A stretch of DNA of 15,077 nucleotides from an uncultured Clostridia bacterium (GTDB lineage Bacteria; Bacillota; Clostridia; TANB77; CAG-508), in assembly GCA_949935895.1 (NCBI GenBank), contig CATLGL010000026.1:1-15077 (forward strand), in the 5' to 3' direction. The notes under the pieces are model-generated. The model was not told the origin of the DNA and ran no database searches. It was given only the letters and a program-made list of their open reading frames with translations. This document shows, in pieces, positions 1 to 8,483 of the stretch; position 1 is the first letter of the stretch, and each line of letters begins with the position of its first letter. The position numbers were made by a program, and so were the translations under genes.

Positions 1-650
1 AAGAATTTTCACTAGTATCTAAAGAATGTGTATCAGAAGAGTTAATTCCTCCTAAAATAGCATAACAGGTTTGAAAAGTATCTGTATAGTCTGAGAAAAA
101 GTCACTTAAGGTAATGTTTTGGGTAAATCCTGTATATTCACTAGAAGTAGGAGCAATTTCATAGTATCTAGCAGATAATTTTTCTAACATAGGTTTTGAG
201 TTATTTAAAAAATATTCTGCACTGCATCTACTAACTAATACATTAGAATCAGGTCGTACTTCTACTTTATTCATTAGGGTAAATAGTGTTTCAGAGATAC
301 CATTGCTTGCAAATTCTTCTGAAAATACAATGATTTTACAATGGGCTAAATTAGATTCTTTACTTAAATAACTGTTTAATAAATTGACACCAGAATCGAA
401 AGAGTCACATTCAATTGTGGTTACAATTGAGGAGTCAGACTGAGAAGAGCCACCACTTTCAGAAGAACCACCAGGGACAGAAATTTGAAAACTAAGTTTT
501 AATTTATTATTTTCTCCGAACATCAAATCCAAGTGCTACGACATAAGCTAGATGATCTATATTTTGTTCATTATAACAACCAGAAAGAGAAAATAACATA
601 AACGTTAATAGCACGAAAAAAGCAAAAGTAGCTTTTAATGATTTATTCAT
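1..650 (-). CDS. gerC: Ger(x)C-family spore germination lipoprotein, 3'-partial, one CGGN site
   Basis: GerC-family proteins are lipoprotein subunits of germinant receptors at the spore inner membrane. The ATG at 650 follows an AAGGAGG-type site and overlaps the gerB stop by 8 bases. Residues 1-25 form a lipoprotein signal peptide ending in lipobox LSGC (lipidated Cys25). The next residues, CYNEQNIDHLAYVVALGFD, fit the family start. Codon 45 is CGG (518-516). Read as plain triplets the frame stops three codons later. Skipping one base gives VGENNKLKLSFQI, typical GerC sequence, and the frame then stays open to the window edge, about 216 residues of an expected 350-400. A Ser/Gly-rich segment follows near residues 60-75. 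Third gene of the ger operon. Family call is confident; the frame break is seen directly and its translation is inferred. Confidence 0.85.
516..518 (-). other. In-frame CGG with +1 frame change (gerC codon 45)
   Basis: Context on the minus strand is GAT GTT CGG AGA AAA TAA in the zero frame. Dropping the C gives GTT GGA GAA AAT AAT AAA, which restores the GerC reading. The site is a CGGA quadruplet; by homology it is read as one Gly. Confidence 0.8.
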
Positions 651-1761
651 CTTTTAAGGCCTCCTTATTTATGATAGGATGCTTTTTTTTGTATTTGATA
701 TGAGAGAAAATAAGAATTAGTAAACTAATAACAAATACTAAAATAATCGTAAAATAACGAAAAATAACATCTTGTATAAAACGAATTTGTGCAATATTTT
801 TAGGGATTAAGGCGAATACAAAAATAATAGCACAAAAACAATATATCATTGGTTTCGTATCATGAGTTACAGTGATTTTTTTAAAAATGTTTGAAATCAT
901 CCAAACAGTAATACTAAGGTAGGACATAAGAGACAGAATCCAACCTAAAATAAAAAGAGCATCTGGTCTTTGCAAAAATCTACCAAAATTGGTGCCACGA
1001 ATTAGTAAATATACAGGCGAGATTTCGTTAATAGTTAGTACATCTGCAAAAGAAAAAAGCAAGGTAGTGACACTTAACAACAAGTACATAGCTGAAATAC
1101 CAATAGAGGAATAGCTGATTTTATTAAAATCTGCAGGTTTTTTTAGTATGGGTTTTAAGAAGTATAAATAAGCAATTCCAGAAAAAGCAAATAGATTACT
1201 CATACCACTAAAAAATGTTTGGTTTATTCCATATCCCCAAATGGGAAAAATTCGTTTTATTTCAAATCTAGAAAAAATACAAAAAAAGGCAATTAGTAAA
1301 TTAAGAAGTACAATAGGAACAATAATCATATTACATTTTATAATGGTGCGAAAGCCAAAACGGTTTGCAATACAAGCAGCAATAAGAAAAAACAATAACA
1401 TTAAACAAATAGTAGCTTTTTCAAAGTAGACGACCTTTATCATTTCTGAAAAATTGCGAAGTAGTGTACTAGATATGATAACAAAGTATAATATAAATAA
1501 GGTACCAAGTATTATTTTTAAAGGCTTTCCACCTAAAAATTCACTAATATCTAAAATATCACTATTACCAAATGGCTTCCATAATTTTAAAATAAATGCT
1601 AGAAATAGGAATACTAAAATAGTAATAAAAATAATATTAAGACAACTAGAGGAGCCACATTGCTCTAATATACTTTGTGGCAAATTTAATATAATATGAT
1701 TTAAAATAATAATAACAATAAAGAAAATTCCTTCTAATCTACCAAGTTTTGAACTACTCAT
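643..1761 (-). CDS. gerB: GerAB/GerB-family spore germination permease-like protein
   Basis: This 372-residue integral membrane protein of the GerAB family (APC-type transporter fold) is the receptor subunit implicated in binding germinant in the spore inner membrane. About ten hydrophobic segments run through the protein, beginning near residues 10-35 (EGIFFIVIIILNHIILNLP), and it ends in a Lys-rich cytoplasmic tail. The family's usual length is about 365. An upstream ATG at 1797 would add 12 residues, but the strong AGGAGGT at 1777-1771 sits 9 bases before the ATG at 1761, so I chose 1761. It follows gerA by 17 bases and its stop overlaps the gerC start, so the three genes are probably co-transcribed. 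It has no in-frame CGG and the frame is intact. Confidence 0.88.
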   Translation of the reverse strand: MSSSKLGRLEGIFFIVIIILNHIILNLPQSILEQCGSSSCLNIIFITILVFLFLAFILKLWKPFGNSDILDISEFLGGKPLKIILGTLFILYFVIISSTLLRNFSEMIKVVYFEKATICLMLLFFLIAACIANRFGFRTIIKCNMIIVPIVLLNLLIAFFCIFSRFEIKRIFPIWGYGINQTFFSGMSNLFAFSGIAYLYFLKPILKKPADFNKISYSSIGISAMYLLLSVTTLLFSFADVLTINEISPVYLLIRGTNFGRFLQRPDALFILGWILSLMSYLSITVWMISNIFKKITVTHDTKPMIYCFCAIIFVFALIPKNIAQIRFIQDVIFRYFTIILVFVISLLILIFSHIKYKKKHPIINKEALKDE

Positions 1762-1778
1762 AATATAATAACCTCCTA

Positions 1779-3498
1779 CTAGTTTATGTGTTTCCAAGGC
1801 ATACTAACATCTGCTTGCCTTTTTTGTTTTTTGGTATTTAAAAAATCGGCTCGGTGTTCTCTTTTCCATGAAGGAGAAAGGAAAATTCCTTTAAAATCCT
1901 TTGTGACAGGTATATAAGGCTGTAAATAAGAATATCCGAAAGATTTTAAATCTGAAAGTATTAAAAAATGTACAAATAAGCATAAACCAATTCCTAAAAA
2001 ACCTAAAAAATAACCTAATAAGATGTAGACAAAACGTGTAACACGGCAATGAAAACCAAAAGAAAAATCAGGAATTGCAAAAGAAGCAATAGCAGTTATT
2101 GCAACAATGATAATTAAAATAGGGCTAACAATATTAGCATCAACAGCAGCCTGTCCTAAGATAAGAGCTCCAACAATTCCAATGGTAGGACCAATCGGAG
2201 TAGGTACACGGAGCCCAGCTTCACGAATTAGTTCAAAGGAAATTTCCATAACTAAAATTTCAAAAATAATGGGAAGAGGGATATTTTCTCTTGAAGATAC
2301 AATAGCAAATAGTAATTCTGTTGGTATAAGCTCTTGATGAAAATTAGTAATAGCCACATAAAATCCAGGTAATAATAGGGTTAATGTAACTGCTAAAATA
2401 CGAACTACTTTTAACAAATTAGCAAATTGAAATTTTAGGTTTAAGTCTTCAGGAGAAGTAATAAAGTCAACAAAGGTGGCAGGGGCAATGAGACAATAAG
2501 GACTTCCATTTACTAAAATAATGACTCTTCCTTCTAGTAAAAAATTGGTAGCTTTATCTGGTCTTTCGGTAGAGATTAACTGGGGAAGGCTAAATTTTCC
2601 ATCATCTTCAATTAGTTGTTCTAACTGACCGGAGGAAAGAATACTGTCAACATCAATATTGTTTAATCGATATTTTACTTCTGCTACTAAATCGTTGTTA
2701 GTAATATCTTCCATATAACAAACAGCACATTTGGTTTTTGTTAAAGTTCCAACTTCTAAACTCTCAATAATTAGTTTTTCATTATTAGCAAAACGGCGCA
2801 AAAGGGAGGTATTGGTACGAATATTTTCCGTGAAAGCTTCTTGTGAACCACGAATAACAATTTCATTTTCTGGTTTTCCAACACTTCTTTGTTTAAAACC
2901 TTTTACATCAATATCAAAAGCAATATTTAAGGTATCTACAAAAAGAGCACAATTACCAGAATTTACGCTAGAAGCAATACTATCAAAACTACCGAGTCTG
3001 TTTAACACTATTTTGTGGAACTAGATGGTTGAAAATGTAAGATTGTAAATCAAACTTTTTGACTTTACGTACAATAATATTATGAGCGATAGCTTGTTTT
3101 ACTGTTTCATTTTCTTGATTTTGATAAGTGTTTGCCATATTTCTTAACATAAGCGGGTCTAATACAAAATGGTTAATACTAGTGGTATCTACCATTCCAT
3201 CAATATATAATAAAAAGGCTTTATATTCTTTATTTTTAGCAATTAGACTAAATTGACGTATGATAATATCACTATTGATTAAGGTATTAAATCTTGTAGT
3301 AATTGCTTCTAAATTAACACTAATACTAGGAAAAATATCTTTTGCAGGCGGAGTTATACTAGAGGCTTCCTTTTGCGAATTTTCAGGGGATAGTTCTTCA
3401 CTTGTTTCTGGTATTGAAAAATGATATTGCTCCTTTGGCTGATATGAAAATAGTTTTGTAAAAGAAGTTAAAAGGGATTTATTTTTTTCTTTACTCAC
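1779..3498 (-). CDS. gerA: GerA-family spore germination protein, split in frame by one CGGN site
   Basis: GerA-family proteins are the membrane subunit of germinant receptors. The first frame (GTG start at 3498, with GGAGT upstream) encodes a hydrophilic N-terminal domain ending VPQNSVKQT. Codon 169 is CGG (2994-2992), followed directly by TAG in the zero frame. Skipping one base continues into FDSIASSVNSGNCALFVDTLN, IDVKGFKQRSVGKPENEIVIRG and the RTNTSLLRR region, all hallmarks of the family. The C-terminal half follows, with about four to five membrane segments (LLKVVRILAVTLTLLLPGF and others). The restored length is 572 residues, at the long end of the 480-560 usual range. An internal ATG at 3008 could give a C-terminal fragment but lacks a good ribosome site. 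First gene of the ger operon. Triplet reading alone would call this a pseudogene; the CGG pattern argues against that. Confidence 0.88.
2992..2994 (-). other. In-frame CGG with +1 frame change (gerA codon 169)
   Basis: The zero frame reads AAA CAG ACT CGG TAG, a stop immediately after CGG. Dropping the C gives ACT GGT AGT TTT GAT and joins the two GerA domains. The site is a CGGT quadruplet. This position is variable in the family as I know it, so Gly cannot be judged by conservation here. Confidence 0.78.
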
Positions 3499-3532
3499 TT
3501 GTTTTACTCCAATCTAAATTTATTCTTTCACA

Positions 3533-3562
3533 TATTTTTAGCAAAAAAGGAAATAAATATGC
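3533..3562 (-). promoter_or_regulatory. Candidate SigmaG-type promoter of the ger operon
   Basis: GCATA (3562-3558) resembles the SigmaG -35 core. After an 18-base spacer, AAAAATA (3539-3533) is a weak match to CATNNTA. SigmaG is the forespore factor that transcribes ger operons in Bacillus. The -10 match is poor, so this is tentative. Confidence 0.28.
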
Positions 3563-3573
3563 ATGAAAAAATG

Positions 3574-3601
3574 AAAAAAGAGTCGATGCAATATCGACTC
3601 T
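3574..3601 (-). terminator. Rho-independent terminator of spoIVA
   Basis: A perfect 8-bp stem, GAGTCGAT (3580-3587) with ATCGACTC (3593-3600) and a 5-base loop, is followed on the minus strand by six Ts (3579-3574). It lies just after the spoIVA stop and separates spoIVA from the ger operon. Confidence 0.9.
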
Positions 3602-3606
3602 AAAAA

Positions 3607-5086
3607 TTATAATATGATACAAATCAGTCCACCACTGCCTTCATTTACAATGCGCTCTAAGGTTTCTTGAAGTTTTCCTTGTGCATCTTCTGGCATACGA
3701 CAAAGTTTATTTTGCAAACCTTCATTTACTAATTCATGTAAGCTTTTTCCAAAGATATTAGAATCCCAAATCTTTTGTGGGTCAGCTTCAAATTCAGAAA
3801 GTAAGTAATTAACTAATTCTTCAGATTGCTTTTCACTTCCAACAATTGGAGAGACTTCTGTTTCAATATTAGCACGGATTAAGTGAATACTTGGTGCTGT
3901 AGCTTTTAGTTTTACACCAAAACGAGAGCCTTGTTTTACCATTTCTGGTTCATCTAAAATAAGCTCGTCAATGGAGGGTGTAACAATACCGTATCCTTTT
4001 TGTTTAACTTCTTCTAAGGCATATGCTATTTTATCATATTCTTTTTTGGTTGAAGCAAGAGCTGTAATAGTAGAGAATAAATCTCCTTCATTACCAATTT
4101 CTACTCCAGAAATTTCTGTTAATACTTTATAGAATAGTTCTTCTTTTAAGTTAATGGAAATATTAACATTACCATTACCAAGTAAAATTTCATCAAGAGA
4201 TGTTTTTTCAATAATATCGGTTTTAATAATTTTACTAATAGAAGCATCAATTTGTTTTAACATGCTAACATCACAAAAAGCTTCTTTTATTTGTGTATAT
4301 AAACTTTGTTTTAACCAATGCTCATCATTTAAACCATCAACCCATTTTGGGAAGTTGATATTGATTTGTTCAATTGGGAATTCATATAAAATTCTTGCAA
4401 AAATATCATTTAAATCATCACTATTTAAATTTGCGCAATCAGTAGGTATAACACTTGTTTGATATTTATCTTCTAATTTTTTAGCAAGTTCCTTGGTGTA
4501 TTCTGAATAAGGTTCATTCGAATTTAGTACGATGATAAATGGTTTATTTAGTTCTTTTAATTCTTTTACAACACGTTCCTCAGCAGTAATATAATCTTCT
4601 CTTGGGATATCAGTAATGCTTCCGTCAGTAGTAACTAAAATACCAATGGTAGAATGTTCTTGAATGACCTTTTTGGTTCCGATTTCTGCTGCTTGCTCAA
4701 AAGGAATTTCTTCTTCTGACCATGGTGTTTTAACCATTCTTGGTGCTTCATCCTCTAAATAACCGTATAGCATTATTAACCAAATATCCAACACAATCCA
4801 CAAGTCTTGTTTTTAATTTCAAATTATCACCAATGGTAATATCAATTGCTTCATTTGGAACAAATTTTGGCTCTGTTGTCATAATTGTTCTACCTGCTGC
4901 ACTTTGTGGCAGTTCATCTTTAGCACGTTCTTTTTTATATTCATTATCAATGTTAGGAAGTACTAACAAATCCATGAATTTTTTGATAAAAGTAGATTTT
5001 CCAGTTCTAACAGGTCCAACCACCCCTATATAGATATCACCATCTGTACGTTTTGCAATATCTTGATATAAGCTTAAATTTTCCAT
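3607..5086 (-). CDS. spoIVA: SpoIVA, spore coat morphogenetic ATPase, one CGGN site
   Basis: SpoIVA is made in the mother cell, coats the forespore outer membrane, hydrolyses ATP and polymerises to form the platform for coat assembly. The ATG at 5086 follows GAGGGGGG. Walker A is GPVRTGKS at residues 24-31 (Lys30), followed by DELPQSAAGRTIMTTEPKF and the LVDCVGY region. Codon 108 is CGG (4765-4763), and the zero frame hits TGA four codons later. Skipping one base gives NNAIGYLEDEAPRM and runs intact to the conserved C-terminus (RIVNEGSGGLICIIL), which targets the protein to the forespore. The restored length of 492 residues agrees with the family (about 492 in B. subtilis). Triplet reading would sever the P-loop from the rest of the ATPase, and a downstream ATG (4803) has no sensible N-terminus. 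Monocistronic, with its own promoter and terminator. Confidence 0.95.
4763..4765 (-). other. In-frame CGG with +1 frame change (spoIVA codon 108)
   Basis: The zero frame reads AAT GCT ATA CGG TTA TTT. Dropping the C gives ATA GGT TAT TTA GAG. The residue gained is the Gly of the conserved GY in SpoIVA. The site is a CGGT quadruplet. Confidence 0.85.
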
Positions 5087-5133
5087 CTATTTTTTACCCC
5101 CCTCAAAAATGTTTGTACAAAATCAACTTTACT

Positions 5134-5164
5134 AATGTATACTTTGAGTGAGATAGGATTATTC
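5134..5164 (-). promoter_or_regulatory. Candidate SigmaE promoter of spoIVA
   Basis: GAATAAT (5164-5158) and TATACATT (5141-5134), 16 bases apart, resemble the SigmaE elements KMATATT and CATACAMT. SpoIVA is a SigmaE-regulon gene in Bacillus and Clostridium. The match is good but imperfect. Confidence 0.45.
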
Positions 5165-5231
5165 CTATTTTTTAAAAAAAGATTGAAAAAGAACCAAAAA
5201 AGCCCATTGGGAATAATATAACATAAGAAAT

Positions 5232-5260
5232 TTGCATTCTATATTGATTTGTGATAAAAT
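5232..5260 (+). promoter_or_regulatory. SigmaA-type promoter of glmU
   Basis: TTGCAT (5232-5237), a 17-base spacer and TAAAAT (5255-5260), preceded by TGA as an extended -10. It lies 46 bases upstream of the glmU start. Confidence 0.55.
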
Positions 5261-5305
5261 ATAGAACGTAAAAAATAGCACAAGATGGAAAGGAAAGGTG
5301 TTATC

Positions 5306-6568
5306 ATGGAGCAAGATACAATAGCGATTGTAATGGCTGCTGGAAAAGGGACTAGAATGAAATCAAAAAAATCAAAATTAGTACATAAAATATATGGAAA
5401 AGAAATTATTAGAAGGTCAATAGAAAATGTTAGAAGAGCAGGAATAGAGCAAATCATTACTGTAGTAGGTTATCAAAAGGAGCAGATAGAAGAAGTATTA
5501 GGAGACCGTGTTATGTATGCAGTACAAGAAGAACAACTAGGAACAGGGCATGCTGTTATGCAAGCATCGAAGCTATTAGAAGGAAAAAAAGGAAAAGTTC
5601 TAGTATTAAATGGAGATCATCCCATTATGAGACCAGAAACTTTAAAAAAGTTAGTAGAAGCATCAAACCAAAGGGGAGAAAGTGCAACTATATTAACTAT
5701 GGTACATGATAATATTTTACCATATGGAAAAATTATTCACGATATAGAAGGAAAAATTAAAGAAATTATTGAGCATAAAGATTGTACATTAGAACAGCAA
5801 CAAATTAAAGAAGTAAATCTTGGTATGTATTGTTTCGATATAGAGGAGTTACTAAAAGCATTAAAAGAATTAAATAATGATAATGTACAAAATGAATATT
5901 ACTTAACAGATGTTATTAAAATTATGTACGACAAAGGACTAAAAACAGGTTCTATTGTAGTATCAGATAATGCAGAAGTATTAGGAATTAATGATAGAAT
6001 GGATTTACAAGTACTTACCAAAGCATTGCAATTACGTATCAATACTGAGCACATGAAAAATGGAGTTACGATAGAAGATATTAACAATACTTATATCTAT
6101 GATGATGTAGAAATTGGAATTGATACGGTAATTCATCCTAATACAACAATTAAATCTGGAGTGGTTATAGGAGAAGATTGTGAAATTGGACCAAATGCCT
6201 ATATTAGAGAAGGCTGTAGACTAAGTGATAAAGTAAAAATAGGAAGCTTTGTAGAGGTTAAAAAAGCAATTATTGGAGAAGGAACAAAAGTACCACATCT
6301 TTCTTATATGGGAGATTGTGAGATTGGTTCTAAAACCAATATAGGTTGTGGAACAATTACTTGTAATTATGATGGATTTAATAAAAGTAAAACTATCATA
6401 GGAGATAGTGCTTTTATTGGGTCTAATACTAATTTAGTAGCACCAGTAACATTAGGAAAAAATACCTTTGTAGCAGCAGGTTCAACAATAACAGATGATG
6501 TACCAAATGATTCACTTGCAATTGCAAGACAAAGACAAATCAACAAAGAAGGTTGGAATCGAAAATAA
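5306..6568 (+). CDS. glmU: Bifunctional GlcN-1-P acetyltransferase / GlcNAc-1-P uridylyltransferase GlmU, short form
   Basis: GlmU makes UDP-GlcNAc for peptidoglycan in two cytoplasmic steps. I chose the ATG at 5306 because AAAGGAAAGG lies just upstream; an ATG at 5285 would precede that site. The N-terminal uridylyltransferase shows MAAGKGTRMKS (residues 10-20), EEQLGTGHAV and NGDHP, then EVLGINDR near the hinge. The C-terminal left-handed beta-helix has PHLSYMGD (the catalytic His region), NIGCGTITCNYDG and the ending IARQRQINKEGW. At 420 residues it is about 30-35 shorter than most GlmU (450-460). The missing piece seems to be roughly one to two helix coils between IGEDCEIGPN and AYIREGC, with the frame intact. 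The gene contains one out-of-phase CGG (ACG GTA) and no in-frame CGG. Confidence 0.95.
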   Translation: MEQDTIAIVMAAGKGTRMKSKKSKLVHKIYGKEIIRRSIENVRRAGIEQIITVVGYQKEQIEEVLGDRVMYAVQEEQLGTGHAVMQASKLLEGKKGKVLVLNGDHPIMRPETLKKLVEASNQRGESATILTMVHDNILPYGKIIHDIEGKIKEIIEHKDCTLEQQQIKEVNLGMYCFDIEELLKALKELNNDNVQNEYYLTDVIKIMYDKGLKTGSIVVSDNAEVLGINDRMDLQVLTKALQLRINTEHMKNGVTIEDINNTYIYDDVEIGIDTVIHPNTTIKSGVVIGEDCEIGPNAYIREGCRLSDKVKIGSFVEVKKAIIGEGTKVPHLSYMGDCEIGSKTNIGCGTITCNYDGFNKSKTIIGDSAFIGSNTNLVAPVTLGKNTFVAAGSTITDDVPNDSLAIARQRQINKEGWNRK

Positions 6569-6605
6569 AAGTAAATCTAAGATTTTAGTGTATGAAAATC
6601 TAATA

Positions 6606-6656
6606 TAAAAAGAAGATAAAATAAACAATATATGATTTATTTTATCTTCTTTTTAT
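6606..6656. terminator. Bidirectional terminator between glmU and the convergent holin-like gene
   Basis: A long AT-rich hairpin: AAAAAGAAGATAAAATAAA on the left (about 6607-6625) is complementary to the T-rich right arm (about 6636-6654). It gives T-runs on both strands. A weaker hairpin (6580-6601) precedes it. Confidence 0.75.
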
Positions 6657-6758
6657 ATGCAACAAGGTTATATTAAGATAGCTATAGAAACTTTACAAAT
6701 TGTAGAAATCGTATAATTAGATTACCTTGTACATATAGCAAACCTATTTTTCTAATTT

Positions 6759-7136
6759 TTATAGCTTGCTATCACCAGGAATAAAGTAATCAACAACACC
6801 ATAAACAAGAGCACCAATAATGGCAGCTATCCAAGAAATTGTATATCCTGCAACAAAATATTGGGTGACATATAGAACTACTGCTGAAAGAATAAATCCG
6901 ACAAAACCTTTTCCAAAAGGACTTGCGTGTAAACCAGTAAATCTTACAATTAAATAGTCAATAACAGTAAGAACAACAGCAGCAAGAGCTAAAGACCATA
7001 TATTATTTATGGTAAATCCAGGTGTAAAAAATGCAGTAATTGCAAGAACAACAGCAGCTGCTACAAATCTCCATACGATTTGACCAATTGTGCTTGTTCC
7101 ATTAGAACTTTGGACATTACTTCTTTCATTATCCAT
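6759..7136 (-). CDS. Small four-helix membrane protein, phage-holin-4/YvlD-like
   Basis: This 125-residue protein has a polar N-terminus (about 20 residues) and four hydrophobic segments. The layout and the Pro-Gly turns resemble the 'phage holin family 4' (YvlD-type) proteins common as chromosomal genes in Firmicutes. There is no phage context here, so a lysis role is unlikely and the function is unknown. The sequence has a two-fold internal repeat: AVVLAITAFFTPGFTI...VIDYLI (residues about 33-65) matches AVVLYVTQYFVAGYTI...VVDYFI (about 86-118). A strong AGGAGGT (7150-7144) precedes the ATG. Upstream lie two inverted repeats that may be regulatory. The frame is intact, and its one CGG is out of phase (GTC GGA). 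Confidence 0.7.
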   Translation of the reverse strand: MDNERSNVQSSNGTSTIGQIVWRFVAAAVVLAITAFFTPGFTINNIWSLALAAVVLTVIDYLIVRFTGLHASPFGKGFVGFILSAVVLYVTQYFVAGYTISWIAAIIGALVYGVVDYFIPGDSKL

Positions 7137-7150
7137 ATTAAGAAACCTCC

Positions 7151-7166
7151 TATCTTTGAAAAGATA
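7151..7166. repeat. Inverted repeat upstream of the holin-like gene
   Basis: TATCTTT-GA-AAAGATA, 7-bp arms with a 2-base gap, directly upstream of the ribosome site. It may be an operator or a small leader hairpin. Confidence 0.45.
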
Positions 7167-7171
7167 ATCTA

Positions 7172-7193
7172 TATAATAGAAATTTCTATTATA
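7172..7193. repeat. Perfect 22-bp palindrome in the divergent intergenic region
   Basis: The arms are TATAATAGAAA and its exact complement, with no gap. Each strand carries a TATAAT hexamer, so it could be overlapping -10 elements or an operator for the gene at 7136. No clear -35 was found. AT-rich sequence makes chance palindromes more likely. Confidence 0.4.
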
Positions 7194-7346
7194 AAAATTA
7201 CATGTTTTATGACTTTATTATGAACAAAAAAAATAAAATTATTCGCTAACATTTGTATAATTATTTGAAAATGGTTAAAAATAGATACAAACAGGAAAGA
7301 AAAATGCAATTTCCAAAATAAGGAATTTGAATGGAGTGAAATTTTT

Positions 7347-8028
7347 ATGTTAATAACATTTGTAAGAGCTATTTTTTTATACATAGTTGTTTTAATTGTT
7401 ATGCGTTTGATGGGAAAAAGAGAAATAGGGCAACTTCAACCATTTGAACTTGCTATTTCCATTATGATTGCTGACCTTGCATCTATTCCTATGACGGAAA
7501 CAGGAATACCAATTACAAGAGGAATTATACCAATTTTTGGTTTGCTTATTATGCATTTATTGATTTCTTTTATGAATTTAAAGAGTGTAAAAGCCAGAGA
7601 AATTATTTGTGGAAAACCAAGGATTTTAATTTATCGTGGAAGAATTGATGAAAAAGCACTAATAAAAGAAAGATTTACTATTAATGAATTAGAAGAACGA
7701 TTAAGAGGAAATAATGTTGCAAGTATTGGTGATGTAGAATACGCAATTTTAGAAACAAGTCGGACAGTTAACGGTAATACAAAAACCAAACAAAAGAACT
7801 ACTATTCCAGAGGATTTTAATATTATGCCAGAATATGAAGGGATACCCTATAATTTAGTAGTAGATGGAAAAATTATGGAAAAAAATTTACAAAAAATTG
7901 GAAAGAATACAACATGGCTTTCAAAACAAGTTGAAAAGTTTGGGATAAAACCAGAACAAGCATTACTAGTAACGTTTGATGGGAAAGAGCAAATTTTTTG
8001 CCAGAAGAAGGGAGAAAAGGATGTATAA
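7347..8028 (+). CDS. YetF-like DUF421 membrane protein, one CGGN site
   Basis: DUF421/YetF-family proteins have two to three N-terminal membrane segments and a cytoplasmic domain; in Bacillus some are linked to spores, but the biochemical role is unsettled. The ATG at 7347 follows GGAGTG. The N-terminus has MRLMGKREIGQLQPFELAISI and ADLASIPM, typical of the family. The cytoplasmic part has GKPRILIYRGRID, FTINELEERLRGNN and IGDVEYAILETS. Codon 139 is CGG (7761-7763). Skipping one base gives SGQLTVIQKPNKRTTIPEDF, then EGIPYNLVVDGKI as in homologues, to the stop at 8028. The restored length is 226 residues, as expected (about 215-235). Zero-frame reading ends at 7820 with an unrelated basic tail. 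The stop overlaps the next gene's ATG by 8 bases, suggesting coupling. Confidence 0.85.
7761..7763 (+). other. In-frame CGG with +1 frame change (yetF-like codon 139)
   Basis: The zero frame reads ACA AGT CGG ACA GTT AAC. Dropping the C gives AGT GGA CAG TTA ACG GTA (SGQLTV), matching the family pattern with a Gly. The site is a CGGA quadruplet, and it is the only one of the eight on the plus strand. Confidence 0.82.
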
Positions 8029-8410
8029 AGAAGTAATAATTAGTATTGTTATTGCCATTATCATTTTTGGATTAAATTTTATAACACAAAGTTATACTAA
8101 AAATGCAGTAGTACAAGTAAGTGAAAAATTAGATAATACAAGAAAAGAACTAACAAAAGAAGCACCAGATTATGAAATCGCTTTCCAAAAAGCAGAAGAT
8201 ACTTTAACAACATGGGAAGGATTAGATGATACAATTGCTCTTTATATTGAACATACTGAAATTGAAAAAGTAAAGACAGCCATAATTTCAATGAAAAGCT
8301 TTATCCAAATGGAGGATGCTTCTCAAGCAGTAGATAGTATTGACAGATGTTGCTATGTTTTAGAAAATATTAAACAAAGAGAAGAATTTTCAATTGACAA
8401 TATATTTTAG
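8021..8410 (+). CDS. DUF4363-like membrane-anchored small protein
   Basis: This 129-residue protein has one N-terminal membrane helix (VIISIVIAIIIFGLNFI) and a helical, Glu/Lys-rich extracytoplasmic domain. Small proteins of this layout (DUF4363) often lie directly downstream of yetF-like genes in Clostridia. The function is unknown; the 8-base overlap with the upstream stop suggests they are made together and may interact. The ATG at 8021 is preceded by AAGGGAGAAAAGG. A longer start at 7976 would run inside the yetF-like gene with a basic, unrelated N-terminus, so I rejected it. The frame is intact with no CGG codon. Confidence 0.7.
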   Translation: MYKEVIISIVIAIIIFGLNFITQSYTKNAVVQVSEKLDNTRKELTKEAPDYEIAFQKAEDTLTTWEGLDDTIALYIEHTEIEKVKTAIISMKSFIQMEDASQAVDSIDRCCYVLENIKQREEFSIDNIF

Positions 8411-8417
8411 AAATTAA

Positions 8418-8483
8418 GATTTTGAAAATATATGGATTATGAAAGATGGATATCCAGAATTAAGAATATTTGTAGATAAGTAA
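8418..8483 (+). pseudogene. 21-codon remnant of a gene 3' end
   Basis: Open frame encoding DFENIWIMKDGYPELR plus five residues and a TAA. It has no start codon or ribosome site in the right place, and a TAA lies immediately upstream in the same frame. The F-ENIW-x-DGYP-L pattern resembles the last residues of repeat-bearing bacterial surface proteins. It is probably the leftover of a deleted gene, though such a short match could be chance. Confidence 0.35.

Noticed and set aside
1762..1797. Extended gerB start at 1797
   Set aside because: The strong ribosome site at 1777-1771 would lie inside that extension; the ATG at 1761 is correctly spaced.
2992..4765. prfB-like programmed frameshifting with internal Shine-Dalgarno or slippery sequence
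   Set aside because: The bases upstream of the eight CGG codons share no SD-like element, slippery run or common codon; only CGG itself is shared.
6759..7136. Prophage lysis module
   Set aside because: Only a holin-like membrane fold is seen; no endolysin or other phage gene is nearby.
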